DNA of 64,000 nucleotides from Hsuehochloa calcarea (taxonomy: Eukaryota > Streptophyta > Magnoliopsida > Poales > Poaceae): assembly GCA_036346395.1 (NCBI GenBank), contig CM070615.1, forward strand, positions 27,806,472 to 27,870,471. The letters are read 5' to 3'. The notes beneath the pieces were generated by a model. The model was given only the letters and a program-made list of their open reading frames with translations. It was not told the origin of the DNA and did not search any database. The translations under genes and the position numbers were made by a program. Numbering within the stretch: the first letter of the stretch is position 1; every line of letters starts with the position of its first letter. This document shows, piece after piece, positions 24,735 through 36,774 of the stretch.

Positions 24735-26112
24735 AAAATATGGTACGGTTTTATCCTCCCATGGTTTTGGTTTTATGATGCAATACGGGCTTTTGATCTT
24801 TCCTTGTCATATATTGTAGCTTGACATGCTCAAACCCTAAACTTCCGGCCGGGTCTGGAAAAGTTCGGCCTTAATTGGACAGATTTGAGCCTGGCCCAAA
24901 AACTGTGTGTTTTACATAAAATAGTATTTTGTTTTAATTTTTTGAATAAATACAAGTATTTAATTTATTATTATTTAATCCAAAAATCAAGACCATCTAG
25001 CCGGGTCACTGTGCTAGACCGCCCATGAACATATCTAGCTATAGCATGTAGGTTGTGTCTCCCTCAACCATGCGGAAAATCCTCTTGTGTAATTCGGATG
25101 GACGCTCAATCATCTCACAAGAAAAATATAATTCTCCACACAGCCTAAATTTAGAGCGGTAATTTCTGATCAACAAGGCAAAGGCACATGCCCGTTTTTA
25201 ATGGAAATGCAAACATCACGAATCCTTCAGTGTAATCCTTTGGTCTCAAAAGACTACATTCTTGTCATAATCATGGTGGGTAGACATTTGAAACTTAAGG
25301 TGACTAACATATGTAAAAGTATTATAACTAGGTCTATCAAAATATTACTAACATATTGTTATAAAAGATAATGGCCAAAGTCTCACATGGAAACTGTAAA
25401 AGTCAAAATAGCTTGAATTTTGAGATGAGTGATACCCCCCCCCCTCCAACTGAGACCTTCTTTATCTTTTTCCCCAGAAAATAGCATCACTTTCCCTTAT
25501 GTTTTCAGTACTTGAAATTGTCATGGATTCTCGCAATAAAAGATTATGTCCGCATCAAAATGTCATATACAAAAATTCATCACCATGAAAGCTCCCATAG
25601 TGTAATGAAATGTACGATTGCATGCTCGTAACCGTACGAGGATCACTTTCCTTTTTTTTCTCTCTCTTTTGTCTTCTTCCCTTTCCAATTTAAATATTGT
25701 TAACTTTAGATAAAATGCACAAATAATCATTGTATTTTTTTCTAAGTAATTTCAAGTTAAAAAAAAGCTCCCTCTGTGGGAATATTCAAATTCGGTATGT
25801 CTTTTACTGAAGGTTCCAAAGTAGTGCCAGGTCTCAACTGGTTCCCCTTCTGGTTGTGGAGAGCTTCAGTGATCGGCTGTGTCAAGTCCTTCTTATCTTT
25901 TTTCGCTAGGCGTCCTCGGTTACTTGGGATTCGAGGGGCCGGAATTCTCATCCTTTTATTCTGAGGCCTTTGGGAGGGATTAGAGATACCTTCAATTTTC
26001 TTTGGTATTTCAACCCTCTCTAGCGCATTGTGTGCAGGCACATGCGACTTGGTCACGCTCTTCAAATCACTAAAGTGGTCAGGCAGTTGATTCGCTAATG
26101 CTTGTAAATCAA

Positions 26113-27586
26113 TTATCTTCTGGACTTCTCTATTTGTTTCATTAGTGCGCGGTCATGTGCATGATTTCCCGTGGCTTGCCATGTCAGTTCCCGATATTTT
26201 TCATCAAGGGGTTTATTTCCTCCCCCTAATGACGGGAAACTATCCTCATCAAATATGATGTCAGCGAAGCGGGTTGTATGCAAATCTCTAGTTGTGGGGT
26301 CTAGATACCTGATTATGAATGCTGTCTCATAACTAACGTATATCCCAGACTTTCGGAGAGGGCCCATTGCAGTTCGTTGTGGTGGCGGTATATGTACATA
26401 AACCTTGTAACAAAACCTTCGTACATGAGAGATTTTTGGTTCTGACCCTTGCGCTAGTTGCATAGGTGAAGGGATGTTATATGCTGATGGTCGAAAATTG
26501 ATGAGAGTTGCTGCATGCAGAACCGCGTGTCCCCCAACATGTAGTTGGTAAATTACAATTCAGCAAGAGTGGTCAAATAATAAATGTAATTCTTTTAATT
26601 AATGCCTCTTCTAGTCTATTCTGGGTATGGACATGTGGTACGGAATGCTCAACAGTAATTCTCATTGCCATACAATAATCCTGATGAACTTACATGATGA
26701 TCAGGGAAATTATTCTTAAGTTTAATTATCTGTGAGATCAGCTTTGCAAAAACGTGGTTTCTCATAGACAATAAGCATACATACGACCATTTCGAGGAAG
26801 CATCGATGAGCACCATAAAGTACCTAAATGGCCTTGACAGCGGCTGTATAGGACCGCAAATGTCTCCCTGGATATGGTCCAGGAATGCAGGGATTTCATC
26901 CTTTACTTTCAGAGTAGAGGGTCTAGTAATCATTTTTCCGGTGGCACATGCAGGGCACACGAAATCTTCTGGATTCAGGGAATTCTTTACATTGACATTA
27001 TGTCCCTGAGAATTAGTAATTATATTTCTCATCATTATAAGACCGGGGTGGCCTAATCTATCAAGCCAGCGATAGAAAAGTTCAGAGCTTCTAAAAGTTG
27101 TTTTCAGTACAGTATAGGTTGCAGGTGCCTTAATGTGAGTGTAGTACAGCCTAGATTCATATGAAGGAAGTCTTTTTAATACCCTTTTTCCATTTTCTTC
27201 GCACTTTGTAATGAATAGGTATTCCTTACCATACTCTTCTTCAGTGTCTACGTGTAGACCGTTAGCGCGAATATCTTTAAAGCTTAAGAGAGTCCTAGTC
27301 GATTCTGGGTACAACAAGGCTTCTTCAATGACCAAAGTTGTGCCCTTGTTGTGCCCATCGGGAGTATAATTGTGGCTCCTCCTGAGCCTATTATACAAGT
27401 ATCGCAGCCTGCGATCGTCGTAAGACTACCAACATTCTTGCTGATTGACTGAATTTTTTTTGTCTCTCTTAATATGGTATTCTTTGTGCCGCTAATTGCT
27501 AAGCACACTTCCTCCATAGGGCGCCACATGCGTTCTGATATATATAAAGTATTTATTAATATGGGTAGGAAGCAATCCACACACAT
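26113..27586 (-). pseudogene. copia integrase region, copy 2, partly open
   Basis: The longest open part (26649-27398, 249 codons) has the GAG-pre-integrase/zinc region (LGHPGLIMMRNI ... CPACATGK) and the integrase core with GDICGPIQ and VLIDASSKWSYVCLL, giving two of the three catalytic acidic residues. About 39 bp present in copy 1 near 20870-20910 is missing here near 26681. This removes the segment with the catalytic glutamate and shifts the frame. The remaining integrase C-terminal part is at 26113-26463 in another frame. Confidence 0.75.
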
Positions 27587-27764
27587 AAGTAAAATACTTC
27601 AAAATAGAACACAATTTGCTATTAATACGGGAAAAAGTCGTGCAGGACTCACAATAAGAATTTATTGCTTTGCTCTCCTAGAGCTTATAACCATTATTCA
27701 AAATAAATGTTCTATCACAACCATAAACTGCAAATGACTATAAAATCTAAGTGCAATGCGTGCA

Positions 27765-28832
27765 CTAGACCAAACCAGCAAAGTATGAAGAAACTTCTTC
27801 CTGAATCTGTGCCATGTCCATCTTATCTTCTTCGGCAACTACAGCAGCTACTGCTGCGATGTACAAAGAAGGTGTGATGGGGGCTGCTATATGACTGTCC
27901 ACATCCATGGGTGCATCCCATGATCGTGGATCCTCTATGCCTGCAATGGCGAGGTGTACCTCATGCTGTTCTTTGCCCTTTTTCTTAGCTTTGAAGGCAT
28001 CGATCACGTGCTGCGGCTCATAGCAAACCTGTGACCAATGACCCCAAGTGCCATATTTGTATCAACTTTGGTCCTGCTAACCATAGGGCTTCTCATCGCG
28101 CTTCTTTTGTTCACCCTTCTTGGCTTGAACATTCTGTCTAGTTTTGCGACACATGACCTTACCCTTCTTACCTCTTTCTTTTGGGTGAGGCTTTCTCACC
28201 TTGTAGCTACTTGTATTGACTTCATGGTCAACTTTACAACTAGGCGGCTGTGAGATGTAGTTCTTTCTGAGAACGTCATCTTGAGCTTTCGCAACTTGCA
28301 TGATGCCAATCAGTTCGACATACTCCTTGTAGCCGTCCTGACGACAGTTGCGTGCAGATTGCACCGCGTTTGGGTGAAAGGTAGAGAGAGTTTTATCGAT
28401 CTTTTGCTCATCTGTGGTTACTTTACCACGGAGTTGAAGATTTGTATAAATTCTGTGCAATGCAGAATTGTACTCCCCACGATCTTATAGTCAGCAAAAC
28501 ATAGTCGGTTCTATTCTTGCTCTGCTCGAGGAAGAATGATGTACTTCAGCTTCTCGAACCGCTTCTTCAGCACGGTCCATAAAGCTAGTGCGTTCTTTTC
28601 TCCCATATACTCATTCTTGAGCGTTAGGCAGAGATGATGTCTGAGGAAATGAAGTGCTTGATCATTCTCCTCATCGGTTGGAGAGGCGTCCTTCAGGGGG
28701 CCCAGTCCAATAACAGCACGCTTCTTAGCTCCAAGTACGATTTCGACATCTGATGCCCAAGTCAGGTAATTGTGGCCTTGCTAGGCCAGCTCTTTAAACT
28801 CTCAGTTCATAATGCCGGTCATCTCCACATTC
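27765..28832 (-). pseudogene. copia gag, copy 2, broken
   Basis: Parallel to 21981-23041. Frames at 28077-28460 and 27765-28007 cover the middle and the acidic C-terminal end. The zinc knuckle near 28020-28075 has lost its first two cysteines (a stop and a tyrosine instead) but keeps the last, the reverse of the loss in copy 1. Confidence 0.7.
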
Positions 28833-30239
28833 ATGCAAAAAGTGCATAAGATTACTGTTGGTAACTTGTATAAAATGGTTGCAAAATTCTCATAATGTTT
28901 TCATATTTTCTATACATTTTTCATGATTTACTGCTATTTTGAGTGATTAAAAGCAATATAAATAATCATAACAGTAAATGCAGTACATAAATTGCATAGA
29001 AATAATAAAAAAAACAAAGTTAAACATGCTTCAAATGTTAAAATCGATTCAAAAATTGAATTCCCGAGGCCCTTTTCTGCTTGAAAAAGAACTTTTGGTG
29101 AATTCTGCAATTTCCAGAGGTTAAAAGGCGAAAAAATCAGTTCAGAGAATTTTTTTTTGCATAATTTTAAAAATTTTGAGGCTTTTTTTTTTGCAAAATA
29201 CACGATTTTTCTAATTTTTTTTCTTCTTCCCGGCCCGGCCCACTTCGCCGGCTCACTTTCTTTCTCGGCCCATAGGCCGGCGGCCCATCCAGCCGCTTTT
29301 ATGCCTCGACGGGGTAAGGTTTGCCCTACCCCTGTGCATGTGTTTGGCGGCGGCGTGCTCTCGGCATGCGGCAAAGTAGCGACCGAAAGGCGTCGGTGTC
29401 TGGAGCGATGGCGGTCTGGCCAGCCGTGACGGTCGGTCGGCTTCTGTGATGCGGCCGGGCGACGGGTCAGGCATGGCCGCAAAGCGGCCGAAGGTGGCCG
29501 GGCAGTTGAGTGCGAGGTGGCCGTGGCGGGCGGGCGCACGGCAGGCGGTGTGGCGCATCTTGCCTGAACAATGTCGCTCTGCGGGAGGCCGCCGCTTTGT
29601 CTTGTGCGCAAGAGGCGTTCGGCCAGCGGCGAGACTTTCCCTCCCCTTTATTTCTTCGTATGGTGCGATGCGCGCCCGTGAAGCGGCGGGCCGGTGGCTT
29701 CAAGCGGCGGGAGGTGGTGTCGCGAGTGCCGGAGCGAAGCCGTCTTGAAGCGGCGATGCTGTGTGTGGGCGGTGCCGACTTGGCGCGCGCCATGCGAGCC
29801 GGGCTACTCTGGCGGCGACCTTGTGTACCTGCCTGGCGGTGTGGTGGCCGGGCGCGGCTCTAGGCCGGCGGCAGTTTTTTTTCATTACTGTTCATGCAAT
29901 GCGATGCTATGTAGTGCAATCAACATCCGTTCTTTCATACAACCACCGATCGGCTTAGACGGCGACTTCGAGTCGGCTAGCGGTAGATTAGAATGAATTT
30001 GTAATTTCAATCTACAGTGCAATCGACATCCAATCTTTCATGCAATCGACCGATCGATATTGTGTCGGCGTCTTCAAAACGTCTCGCGGTAGATTAGAAC
30101 GGATTTGTACTGTAGAAAAACAAATCTAGAAAGCCAAATTTACATAATTGAAAGCAATATAGAAAAATGATTCAATCTACCAGTGTTGTTCATCGACGGT
30201 TACCTTTCGATGCGAGGAGAGTCGATCGTACTGATAACG
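28833..30239 (-). other. copia leader with GC-rich block, copy 2
   Basis: Parallel to 23042-24465. The AT-rich ends align well with copy 1, but the GC-rich core (about 29350-29870) differs by many substitutions and indels. Long chance ORFs here (225 codons at 28934-29611 and others) have no domain and differ from those of copy 1; they are not genes. Confidence 0.7.
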
Positions 30240-30508
30240 TATTGATGAACCGTCGCTGGCGAGTCTAGTTCGAGCGATTATCTCATAGACAATACTCAGA
30301 ATCGTAAGAACAAAGCAAGAACACAAGAATACAACAGTAGATTGAACACAGCGATATGAGAGAACTTCAGGCTTCGTTTTATTGCTCTTCAATAATCGTG
30401 TTACAATGGTAAGGGGTCCCCCCTATATAGCCTCCAGATCCTGCTAGGGTTTCCGTAGGGTGCCCATACATGGACCGGTTTATGGGTTTGGCCCAGTGTT
30501 TCTTAACA
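30240..30508 (-). repeat. 5' LTR, duplicated copy
   Basis: 269 bp, the same length and edges as 24466-24734. About 16 differences by eye, nearly all transitions. Confidence 0.8.
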
Positions 30509-31550
30509 AAAATATGGTACGGTTTTATCCTCCCATGGTTTTGGTTTTATGGTGCAATACGGGCTTTTGATCTTTCCTTGTCATATATTGTAGCTTGACA
30601 TGCTCAAACCCTAAACTTCCGGCCGGGTCTGGAAAAGTTCGGCCTTAATTGGACAGATTTGAGCCTGGCCCAAAAACTGTGTGTTTTACATAAAATAGTA
30701 TTTTGTTTTAATTTTTTGAATAAATACAAGTATTTAATTTATTATTATTTAATCCAAAAATCAAGACCCGAGTTCAAAAAAATCTAGCCGGGTCACTGTG
30801 CTAGACCGCCCATGAACATATCTAGCTATAGCATATAGGTTGTGTCTCCCTCAACCATGCGGAAAATCCTCTTGTGTAATTCGGATGGACGCTCAATCAT
30901 CTCACAAGAAAAATATAATTCTCCACACAGCCTAAATTTAGAGCGGTAATTTCTGATCAACAAGGCAAAGGCACATGCCCGTTTTTAATGGAAATGCAAA
31001 CATCACGAATCCTTCAGTGTAATCCTTTGGTCTCAAAAGACTACATTCTTGTCATAATCATGGTGGGTAGACATTTGAAACTTAAGGTGACTAACATATG
31101 TAAAAGTATTATAACTAGGTCTATCAAAATATTACTAACATATTGTTATAAAAGATAATGGCCAAAGTCTCACATGGAAACTGTAAAAGTCAAAATAGCT
31201 TGAATTTTGAGATGAGTGATACCCCCTCCAACTGAGACCTTCTTTATCTTTTTTTCCCCAGAAAACAGCATCACTTTCCCTTATGTTTTCAGTACTTGAA
31301 ATTGTCATGGATTCTCGCAATAAAAGATTATGTCCGCATCAAAATGTCATATACAAAAATTCATCACCATGAAAGCTCCCATAGTGTAATGAAATGTACG
31401 ATTGCATGCTCGTAACCGTACGAGGATCACTTTCCATTTTTTTTTCTCTCTTTTGTCTTCTTCCCTTTCCAATTTAAATATTGTTAACTTTAGATAAAAT
31501 GCACAAATAATCATAGTATTTTTTCTAAGGAATTTCAAGTTAAAAAAAAG

Positions 31551-32568
31551 TTAGCTAGTTTTGTGTCACAAACGCAACCCACCAAATTGGGAATCTTAGA
31601 AACAACTCTTTCTTAACATAAGCACAACAAAATCATAAACTTTTAAGGGTGAACTTTACATTTTTGATTGGTTTATGTCTAGCCTTCATTCACTTAAATT
31701 AAACTACATGGGACAGTTAATTGGAATGTCCTCGCAAAAAAGTTTAATCGGAATGTGCAACTCTATCACTCAAATGCAGTAAAATTTACCTATGTTGCAG
31801 TAAAACTGGTAACTTAAAAACAAACACAGTGCCAGTCTAGCAAGGTTTTCACAAAAGTGTCAGCTGTGAGCGAAGCAATTTGGGATTAAGTAAGCCGGTG
31901 AGCACACCCCTCGATTTAGTCCGACTTCCGAGCCACCAAGAAGACTTCAAGGAATGGTTCGCGCCGTGTGGACTGTTCGAGAAGCCCTGAGCAACAATGC
32001 TACGGCCACCTGCAAACGGGTACCCGGCGTGTGTTCCGTGACAACCTAGTGTTAGGCGTACAATCATTTTTACAAATATATACAACCTCTGGTTAGAAAG
32101 GGTGACGTTTTGGATATTAATATGATTTTTAAAATATAATTCTGATAATTATTATATTATAATATATTAATAAAAGCTAATAAAATTATAATATCATAAA
32201 AATAATTTTTGAGACAAACCTACACATAATTTTCTTAAGCCCAATCTAAACGTTCATGGAAATATTGATAGCTAAAACTTGCAAAGTTTAACTACACGCT
32301 TCAAAAAACTTTCATTCCTAATGACAAGGTTCTTTTCACAAATACATAGTACCTAAATGATTAAGAGTTTGTGAAGGAAGGACACACTAAAAGTGTATAA
32401 ACGGGTTGTGATTGGATATATTTACTTTGGCTGGTGAAGTTCTAAAATAGGGTTAGAACTGAGCCGGTGGTGCACCGTCCTTCACCCAACGAGACTGGTT
32501 GGTTTGGTTTCCCTCTTGCAAACATCTGAACATCGTCATCATTGTTATTAATCAGTGCCAGCCCAGTA
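31551..32568. other. Spacer between duplication I and MULE-1
   Basis: About 1 kb of AT-rich sequence. No gene, RNA or transposon end is recognised. A 78-codon minus-strand ORF at 31849-32085 has no visible domain. Confidence 0.5.
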
Positions 32569-32578
32569 CATGTATTGA

Positions 32579-32880
32579 GAATTTTTTTTAATAATATTAT
32601 TTCAAAAGGAAATTATAAAAATAAATAACCAGCCCAATAAATTACAAAAATAGGTTCCTGTCGCCGGTTCAACTGGCGACAGGTACTCTATCCCCCTTGT
32701 CGCCGGTCCAACTTCCTGTCGTCAGTTAAATTTAGCTATAAAACTCCGAAATATACTACAAAGCTCATTTTAAATCCAGAAAAAAAAACAAGAAAAAGAG
32801 AAGGAGAGGGAGAGAAGAAAGGTAGCGAAGCTCTGCCAGTTCATCGCGGAGGAGAGATAGATAGAGTATCAGATCCGATC
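32579..32880. repeat. MULE-1 left terminal inverted repeat
   Basis: It matches the right end of MULE-2 (about 50950-51314) in inverse orientation over roughly 300 bp, and more loosely the right end of MULE-1. The hairpin is at 32657-32683, with 9-bp arms. A TATA box CTATAAAAC lies at 32736-32744, suitable for the PMD gene, followed by a purine-rich GAGAGG leader. Confidence 0.7.
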
Positions 32881-32989
32881 GACCATCTTGCATGTACATT
32901 TTTTTAAAACTTTGTACATTATGTCAAAACATTATCGGTTAGCAAACAAAAATAGTGACATGGAATTTAGTAGATTAGATAAATGTAGT

Positions 32990-33280
32990 CCAATTATGTA
33001 GTACATCATTTGAGCGTGTATCAGGTATGTAGAGTGTAATCTAAATAATACCAGTTTTATTTAGCTCCTCATTTGTGCACGGTAATTATATTGTTAATGG
33101 CAAGAATTAACTTATAACCAGGAAAATAGCATGATATATTTTAAAATTGTAAAGAAAATACGGAGCAGCAAATTAGGGTAGGTAGAGGATAATTAGGGTA
33201 GGTAAACCCTAATCGAAATAATCTCAGCTTTATTTAGCTCGTAGGGTAGGTAGAGCGTAATCCCACTTTATGACTTGTCT
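32990..33280. repeat. Degenerate repeats in the PMD leader intron
   Basis: Units containing GGGTAGGTAGAGCGTAATC and AGCTTTATTTAGCTC recur here. The same units form a clearer tandem array in MULE-2 at 50425-50830. Confidence 0.6.
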
Positions 33281-33389
33281 CATAAATTTGGTTTCTATTT
33301 GTGGTTGATAATGATTTTGCTAATGCTGCTTCCTAATACCTTATTATATATTTCGTAGTCTTTACAATGTATACACTGAATTTTCAGGT

Positions 33390-33634
33390 ATGGTGGACTC
33401 AGGCCACGCTGCCGAGTAGTCGTACGAGTTACTTGACCCGGTGATTAACCTATATCACTGTAGTCGTCTCAGTACTATCCTCCCCGGAAGGGCGAGGAGG
33501 TGATTGAGCTTGGTGCGTTGTGGCTACGCACACCCATCAGGGCATGTAGGTTGCATCCAAGCTGGGTGACTGAGGTACGTGCCATTTGCGATCTTCGTGT
33601 ACTCATTTGTGACCTGACTACTACGTGTGGACTA
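33390..33634 (+). pseudogene. PMD gene of MULE-1, first part
   Basis: The ATG at 33390 directly follows a TTTTCAG|GT intron-acceptor-like site, as in MULE-2. The sequence parallels the start of the MULE-2 PMD gene (50296 downward) up to GTGGACTAAC at 33634, where homology stops and the copia insert begins. Stops and frameshifts are present. PMD (PF10536) proteins occur in plant MULEs and in the silencing factors MAIN and MAIL1; the domain's biochemical role in transposition is not known. Confidence 0.55.
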
Positions 33635-34613
33635 ACATTCATTCGTAACCTGATTCGTTCATCAAAATATCCAAATTGAGCAAATGATGAATTTTAAAGC
33701 ATCCAATTTCATGTATGAGTTATAAATACCATTATGAACATATTCATGTGAAGAATTTTGGTTCATATGGCAAAACTCACTTAAGTGCTAGAAAGTGACC
33801 ATTTTGGTCAAAGTAGGATTTTGGATGAATTTTAAAATCAAATAACTTTTACTAGGTTGGTCTTTTTGAAATCTTTTGAATACAAAAAATGTTTAGAATA
33901 TCCGACTCTAGGTTTTTCCTTTTGGCAAGATTTTCAAATTCCTTTTAGAATAGATTTTACACAAAAATCTAGTTTTGGTCAAAAACAAGATACCATAATG
34001 TAGGATTTTGGCTAGAAATGCATTTTTGCTCAAAATAGGTTTTTCTAAAGCCAAAACCTTTGTTAAACCTTTGAAAAGCATTTGTATACCTTTTGCAACT
34101 TGTTTTTCAAAGAATTGCTAGTAATTATGAAATTTTTGACTTTTGGCAAAAAAGCTCAATTTAAAAAATATACTAGCACTTAATTTATTTGGGCACACTT
34201 AGGGATGTGATATACATGATAATGATTTAGCACTCCCCCTTAATGTGCCACATCCAACTTGCTCAAGATATAAATAATGACAATATGAATCATAGAGCAA
34301 GAACACCCTTTTAATATGATTTTCATGAAATGCAACCTACACAAGGCATAAGGGGCTAGATACTTCAATGTAAATACTTGTTACCGAGATGGCATTGGTT
34401 CTTGATATGAGATGATTATCTTCAAATTTGGCTCCAATTTTGATATATGATGAAATCCATCTTTATATGAATAAGCCAAGCATCCAAGGCCTCTCCAAGT
34501 ACATATTAAGCATTAAAGCGCATTTTGGTACCCAAAACTTGGTTGATCCACGAATGTTAGTTACAATAGATTTGGGCACCCAATGGCCCTAGTATTAGTT
34601 TTATGTGAACTAA

Positions 34614-35886
34614 CTACTTTAGCAAACATATTGCCATATTTATCTTTCCTAAGCAAATAATGATCATTGTAAATAAATGGCTTAGGAGAGATACCTTTGG
34701 GACAATCCTTACTAAGATGTCCTTTTTCCGGCAATTGTAGAAAGTTGGGCCTTTGATTCCCCTACTTGTCTTCTTTTCTTGCTTATTGCCGGTTTGCCTC
34801 TTCTTTGAATGTCTAGTCTTGACATCCATATGATTATGGCACACCGAGGCATAGTGGCCCTTTCCATTTTGCTCATGGCACTCAACATTCTTCGTGTGTC
34901 TTGCAATGTGTCTTATCTTGCTAGTCTCCTTCTTCTTAGGAGTGAAGTCGATTCCACTCTTATCTTGCAAGCGCCTTTGCTTGCTCAATATATCGTCGAG
35001 AGTGACTTTCCCTTTTTGGCTTCTTTCCAAGTCATTCTTCAAATTTTTGACTAGGGCCTTGAGCTCATTATTTTGCTCTACAATATTAGTCTCAACAAGC
35101 ATAGAGGAAATTGGGGTATCTATTTTAGAGCAACAAGGCATATCTAGCAAATCATCACAGGGTGGATATGCTAATTTTAGATGAAATACATCAGATAGGA
35201 GCTATGCATGGCATATCATCTAATAAATTGCATAAAATGCATATATCCACCTTAGAGCTATCTAGCTTATTTAGGAGGAGATTTTCATGTTCATCTTTCA
35301 AAGCATCATAATTGTTTTGAAGTGAGACATACTCTTTCTTCAAAACTTTGAACTTCATTTTCTCCTTTCCTAAATACTCGTTTAGCTCTTCTAGCATGTC
35401 CATCAACTCAACATAAGAATGCTCATCATTGTTTACCTCTTCATTACCTTGAGCCATGAAGTAATGTGGTGATGCGGATGGAGTTGAGGAGTCCTCATCA
35501 TCGTCGGAGTTGGAGATTGAGCATTCTTCTCCTGACGTCCATTCTTTTGTGCAATCTTCACTAGTAGAAGTGGACAATTCATATTTATCTTGAATTTGTG
35601 TCCACATCTCATGAGCACTCTTGAGATTGCACACTTCATCAAACACCTCTACACTCAAAGCACTAAATAAACCGTTAATTACTTGAGCGTCGAGATGTAA
35701 GCATTTCTATTCCTCAATTGTTGGAGCAAGTTGATCCAATGGAGGAGAAAAGCCAATATCTACAATCTGCCATATTTTTGGACTCATGGCCCTAAAATAA
35801 CATGACATGCGGATTTTCCAATGTGCATAATTTGTGCCATCAAAATATGGTGCTTCACCTAGGTGCATAATTTCTCTAGTCTCCAT
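34614..35886 (-). pseudogene. SIRE-like copia gag, broken
   Basis: The probable ATG is at 35886, 45 bases inside the primer site, with the usual MHLGEAPYFDGTNYAHWK-type opening. After an early stop near 35715, frame 35191-35658 holds the UBN2 region (VFDEVCNLKSAHEMWTQIQ), an acidic spacer and a coiled coil (VELMDMLEELNEYLGKEKMK). Frame 34614-35150 holds more coiled coil and remnants of two zinc knuckles (GHYASVCHNHMD; FYNCRKKDILVRIVPK, where the last cysteine is lost). Not functional. Confidence 0.7.
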
Positions 35887-35930
35887 CCTTTACTCTCTAG
35901 ATAGTTAACTCTAATAAATTGAGAGACCAA

Positions 35931-35942
35931 GCTCTGATACCA
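35931..35942 (-). promoter_or_regulatory. Primer binding site (tRNA-iMet)
   Basis: The minus strand reads TGGTATCAGAGC, the standard plant initiator-methionine primer site, two bases after the LTR end. Confidence 0.9.
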
Positions 35943-36774
35943 CTTGTAAGATCGAGGTGGCCGACTAGAGGGGGGTGAATAGGCGATTTTAAAAATTCTT
36001 TCGGCTCTAAACCAATATATAATGCGGAAGCTAATAACGAATTGGTTTTGTACAATTAAAACCTAAATCAACTAGGCTCAACTAAGTGCACCAACGATAC
36101 AAGAGAGCAATCATACAAAGATATATAAGCAATTAAAGCATGTAATGTAAATTGCTCAAAGTAAAGCACAAGTAAAAACAAGATGACACGATTATGTTTT
36201 ACCGTGGTGTTCGGAGACTTACGGTCTCCCCTAATCCACGTTGAGGTAAGCCCAACCACGTTGGACCGGCTCCACTAATTAAGCCAACACCTCCGAGTTA
36301 AGTCCAACCACTTGGACCGGTTCCAAACCGAACCAACACCTCGCTCCACTATGGTCGCTCTTCCACCACTCCGGAGATGGTGAGCGCCAAACCACTCACA
36401 ACACGCCGGGTCTTCTCACAAGCTTCTTGAGAAGATCACCACGCACGACGCCTCCACGCCGTCTAGGTGTCGGCAAACACCAAGAGTAACAAGATTCGAC
36501 GTTCACTTGAACTAATCAAGTGTCAACGCTCAAGTGGATACACAATCCACTACATAAGGCAACACATGCACTTAGGGTTTGCTCTCTAATCTCACCAAGT
36601 GCAACACATGCACAAAAGAGAATAGAGGCTTGCTCTTAGCTCAAAGAATGAATATGGAACTCAACAATAACTTCATCAACCTCTCCCAACCGGCCAAGGT
36701 GGCTATATATAGCCCACACACAAAAACTAGCCGTTGGAAGCAAAGTTCCAGAGAAAATAAGGGAAATCGGAAGT

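Larger units (their letters stand above)
19949..25767. repeat. Tandem segmental duplication I, copy 1
   Basis: The unit covers the 5' two thirds of the copia element plus 1033 bp of right flank (24735-25767) and is followed directly by copy 2. The junction lies at 25767/25768, where a run of A ending in G is joined to CTCCCTC; the latter continues the copia sequence at 19949. Confidence 0.9.
25768..30508 (-). mobile_element. Second copia copy, lacking RT/RNase H and 3' LTR
   Basis: It has the 5' LTR, leader, gag and integrase, cut at 25768 in the linker before RT. It arose by tandem duplication and not by a separate insertion, because it has the same AAAAT and the same flank on its right side. 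Confidence 0.85.
25768..31550. repeat. Tandem segmental duplication I, copy 2
   Basis: About 5.78 kb parallel to copy 1. It contains a copia copy truncated at the duplication breakpoint (25768-30508) and the same flank (30509-31550), starting with the same AAAAT at 30509-30513. By eye the flank differs by only a handful of substitutions per kb, while the copia part differs by several per cent. Confidence 0.9.

Noticed and set aside
25430..25446. Poly-C run at the duplication I flank, considered as a recombination signal
   Set aside because: The run is shorter in the other copy and lies well inside the unit, away from both breakpoints.
35931..35942. tRNA gene signal
   Set aside because: It is only the 12-base primer site complementary to initiator tRNA. 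No cloverleaf is present here, and none was recognised elsewhere in the window.
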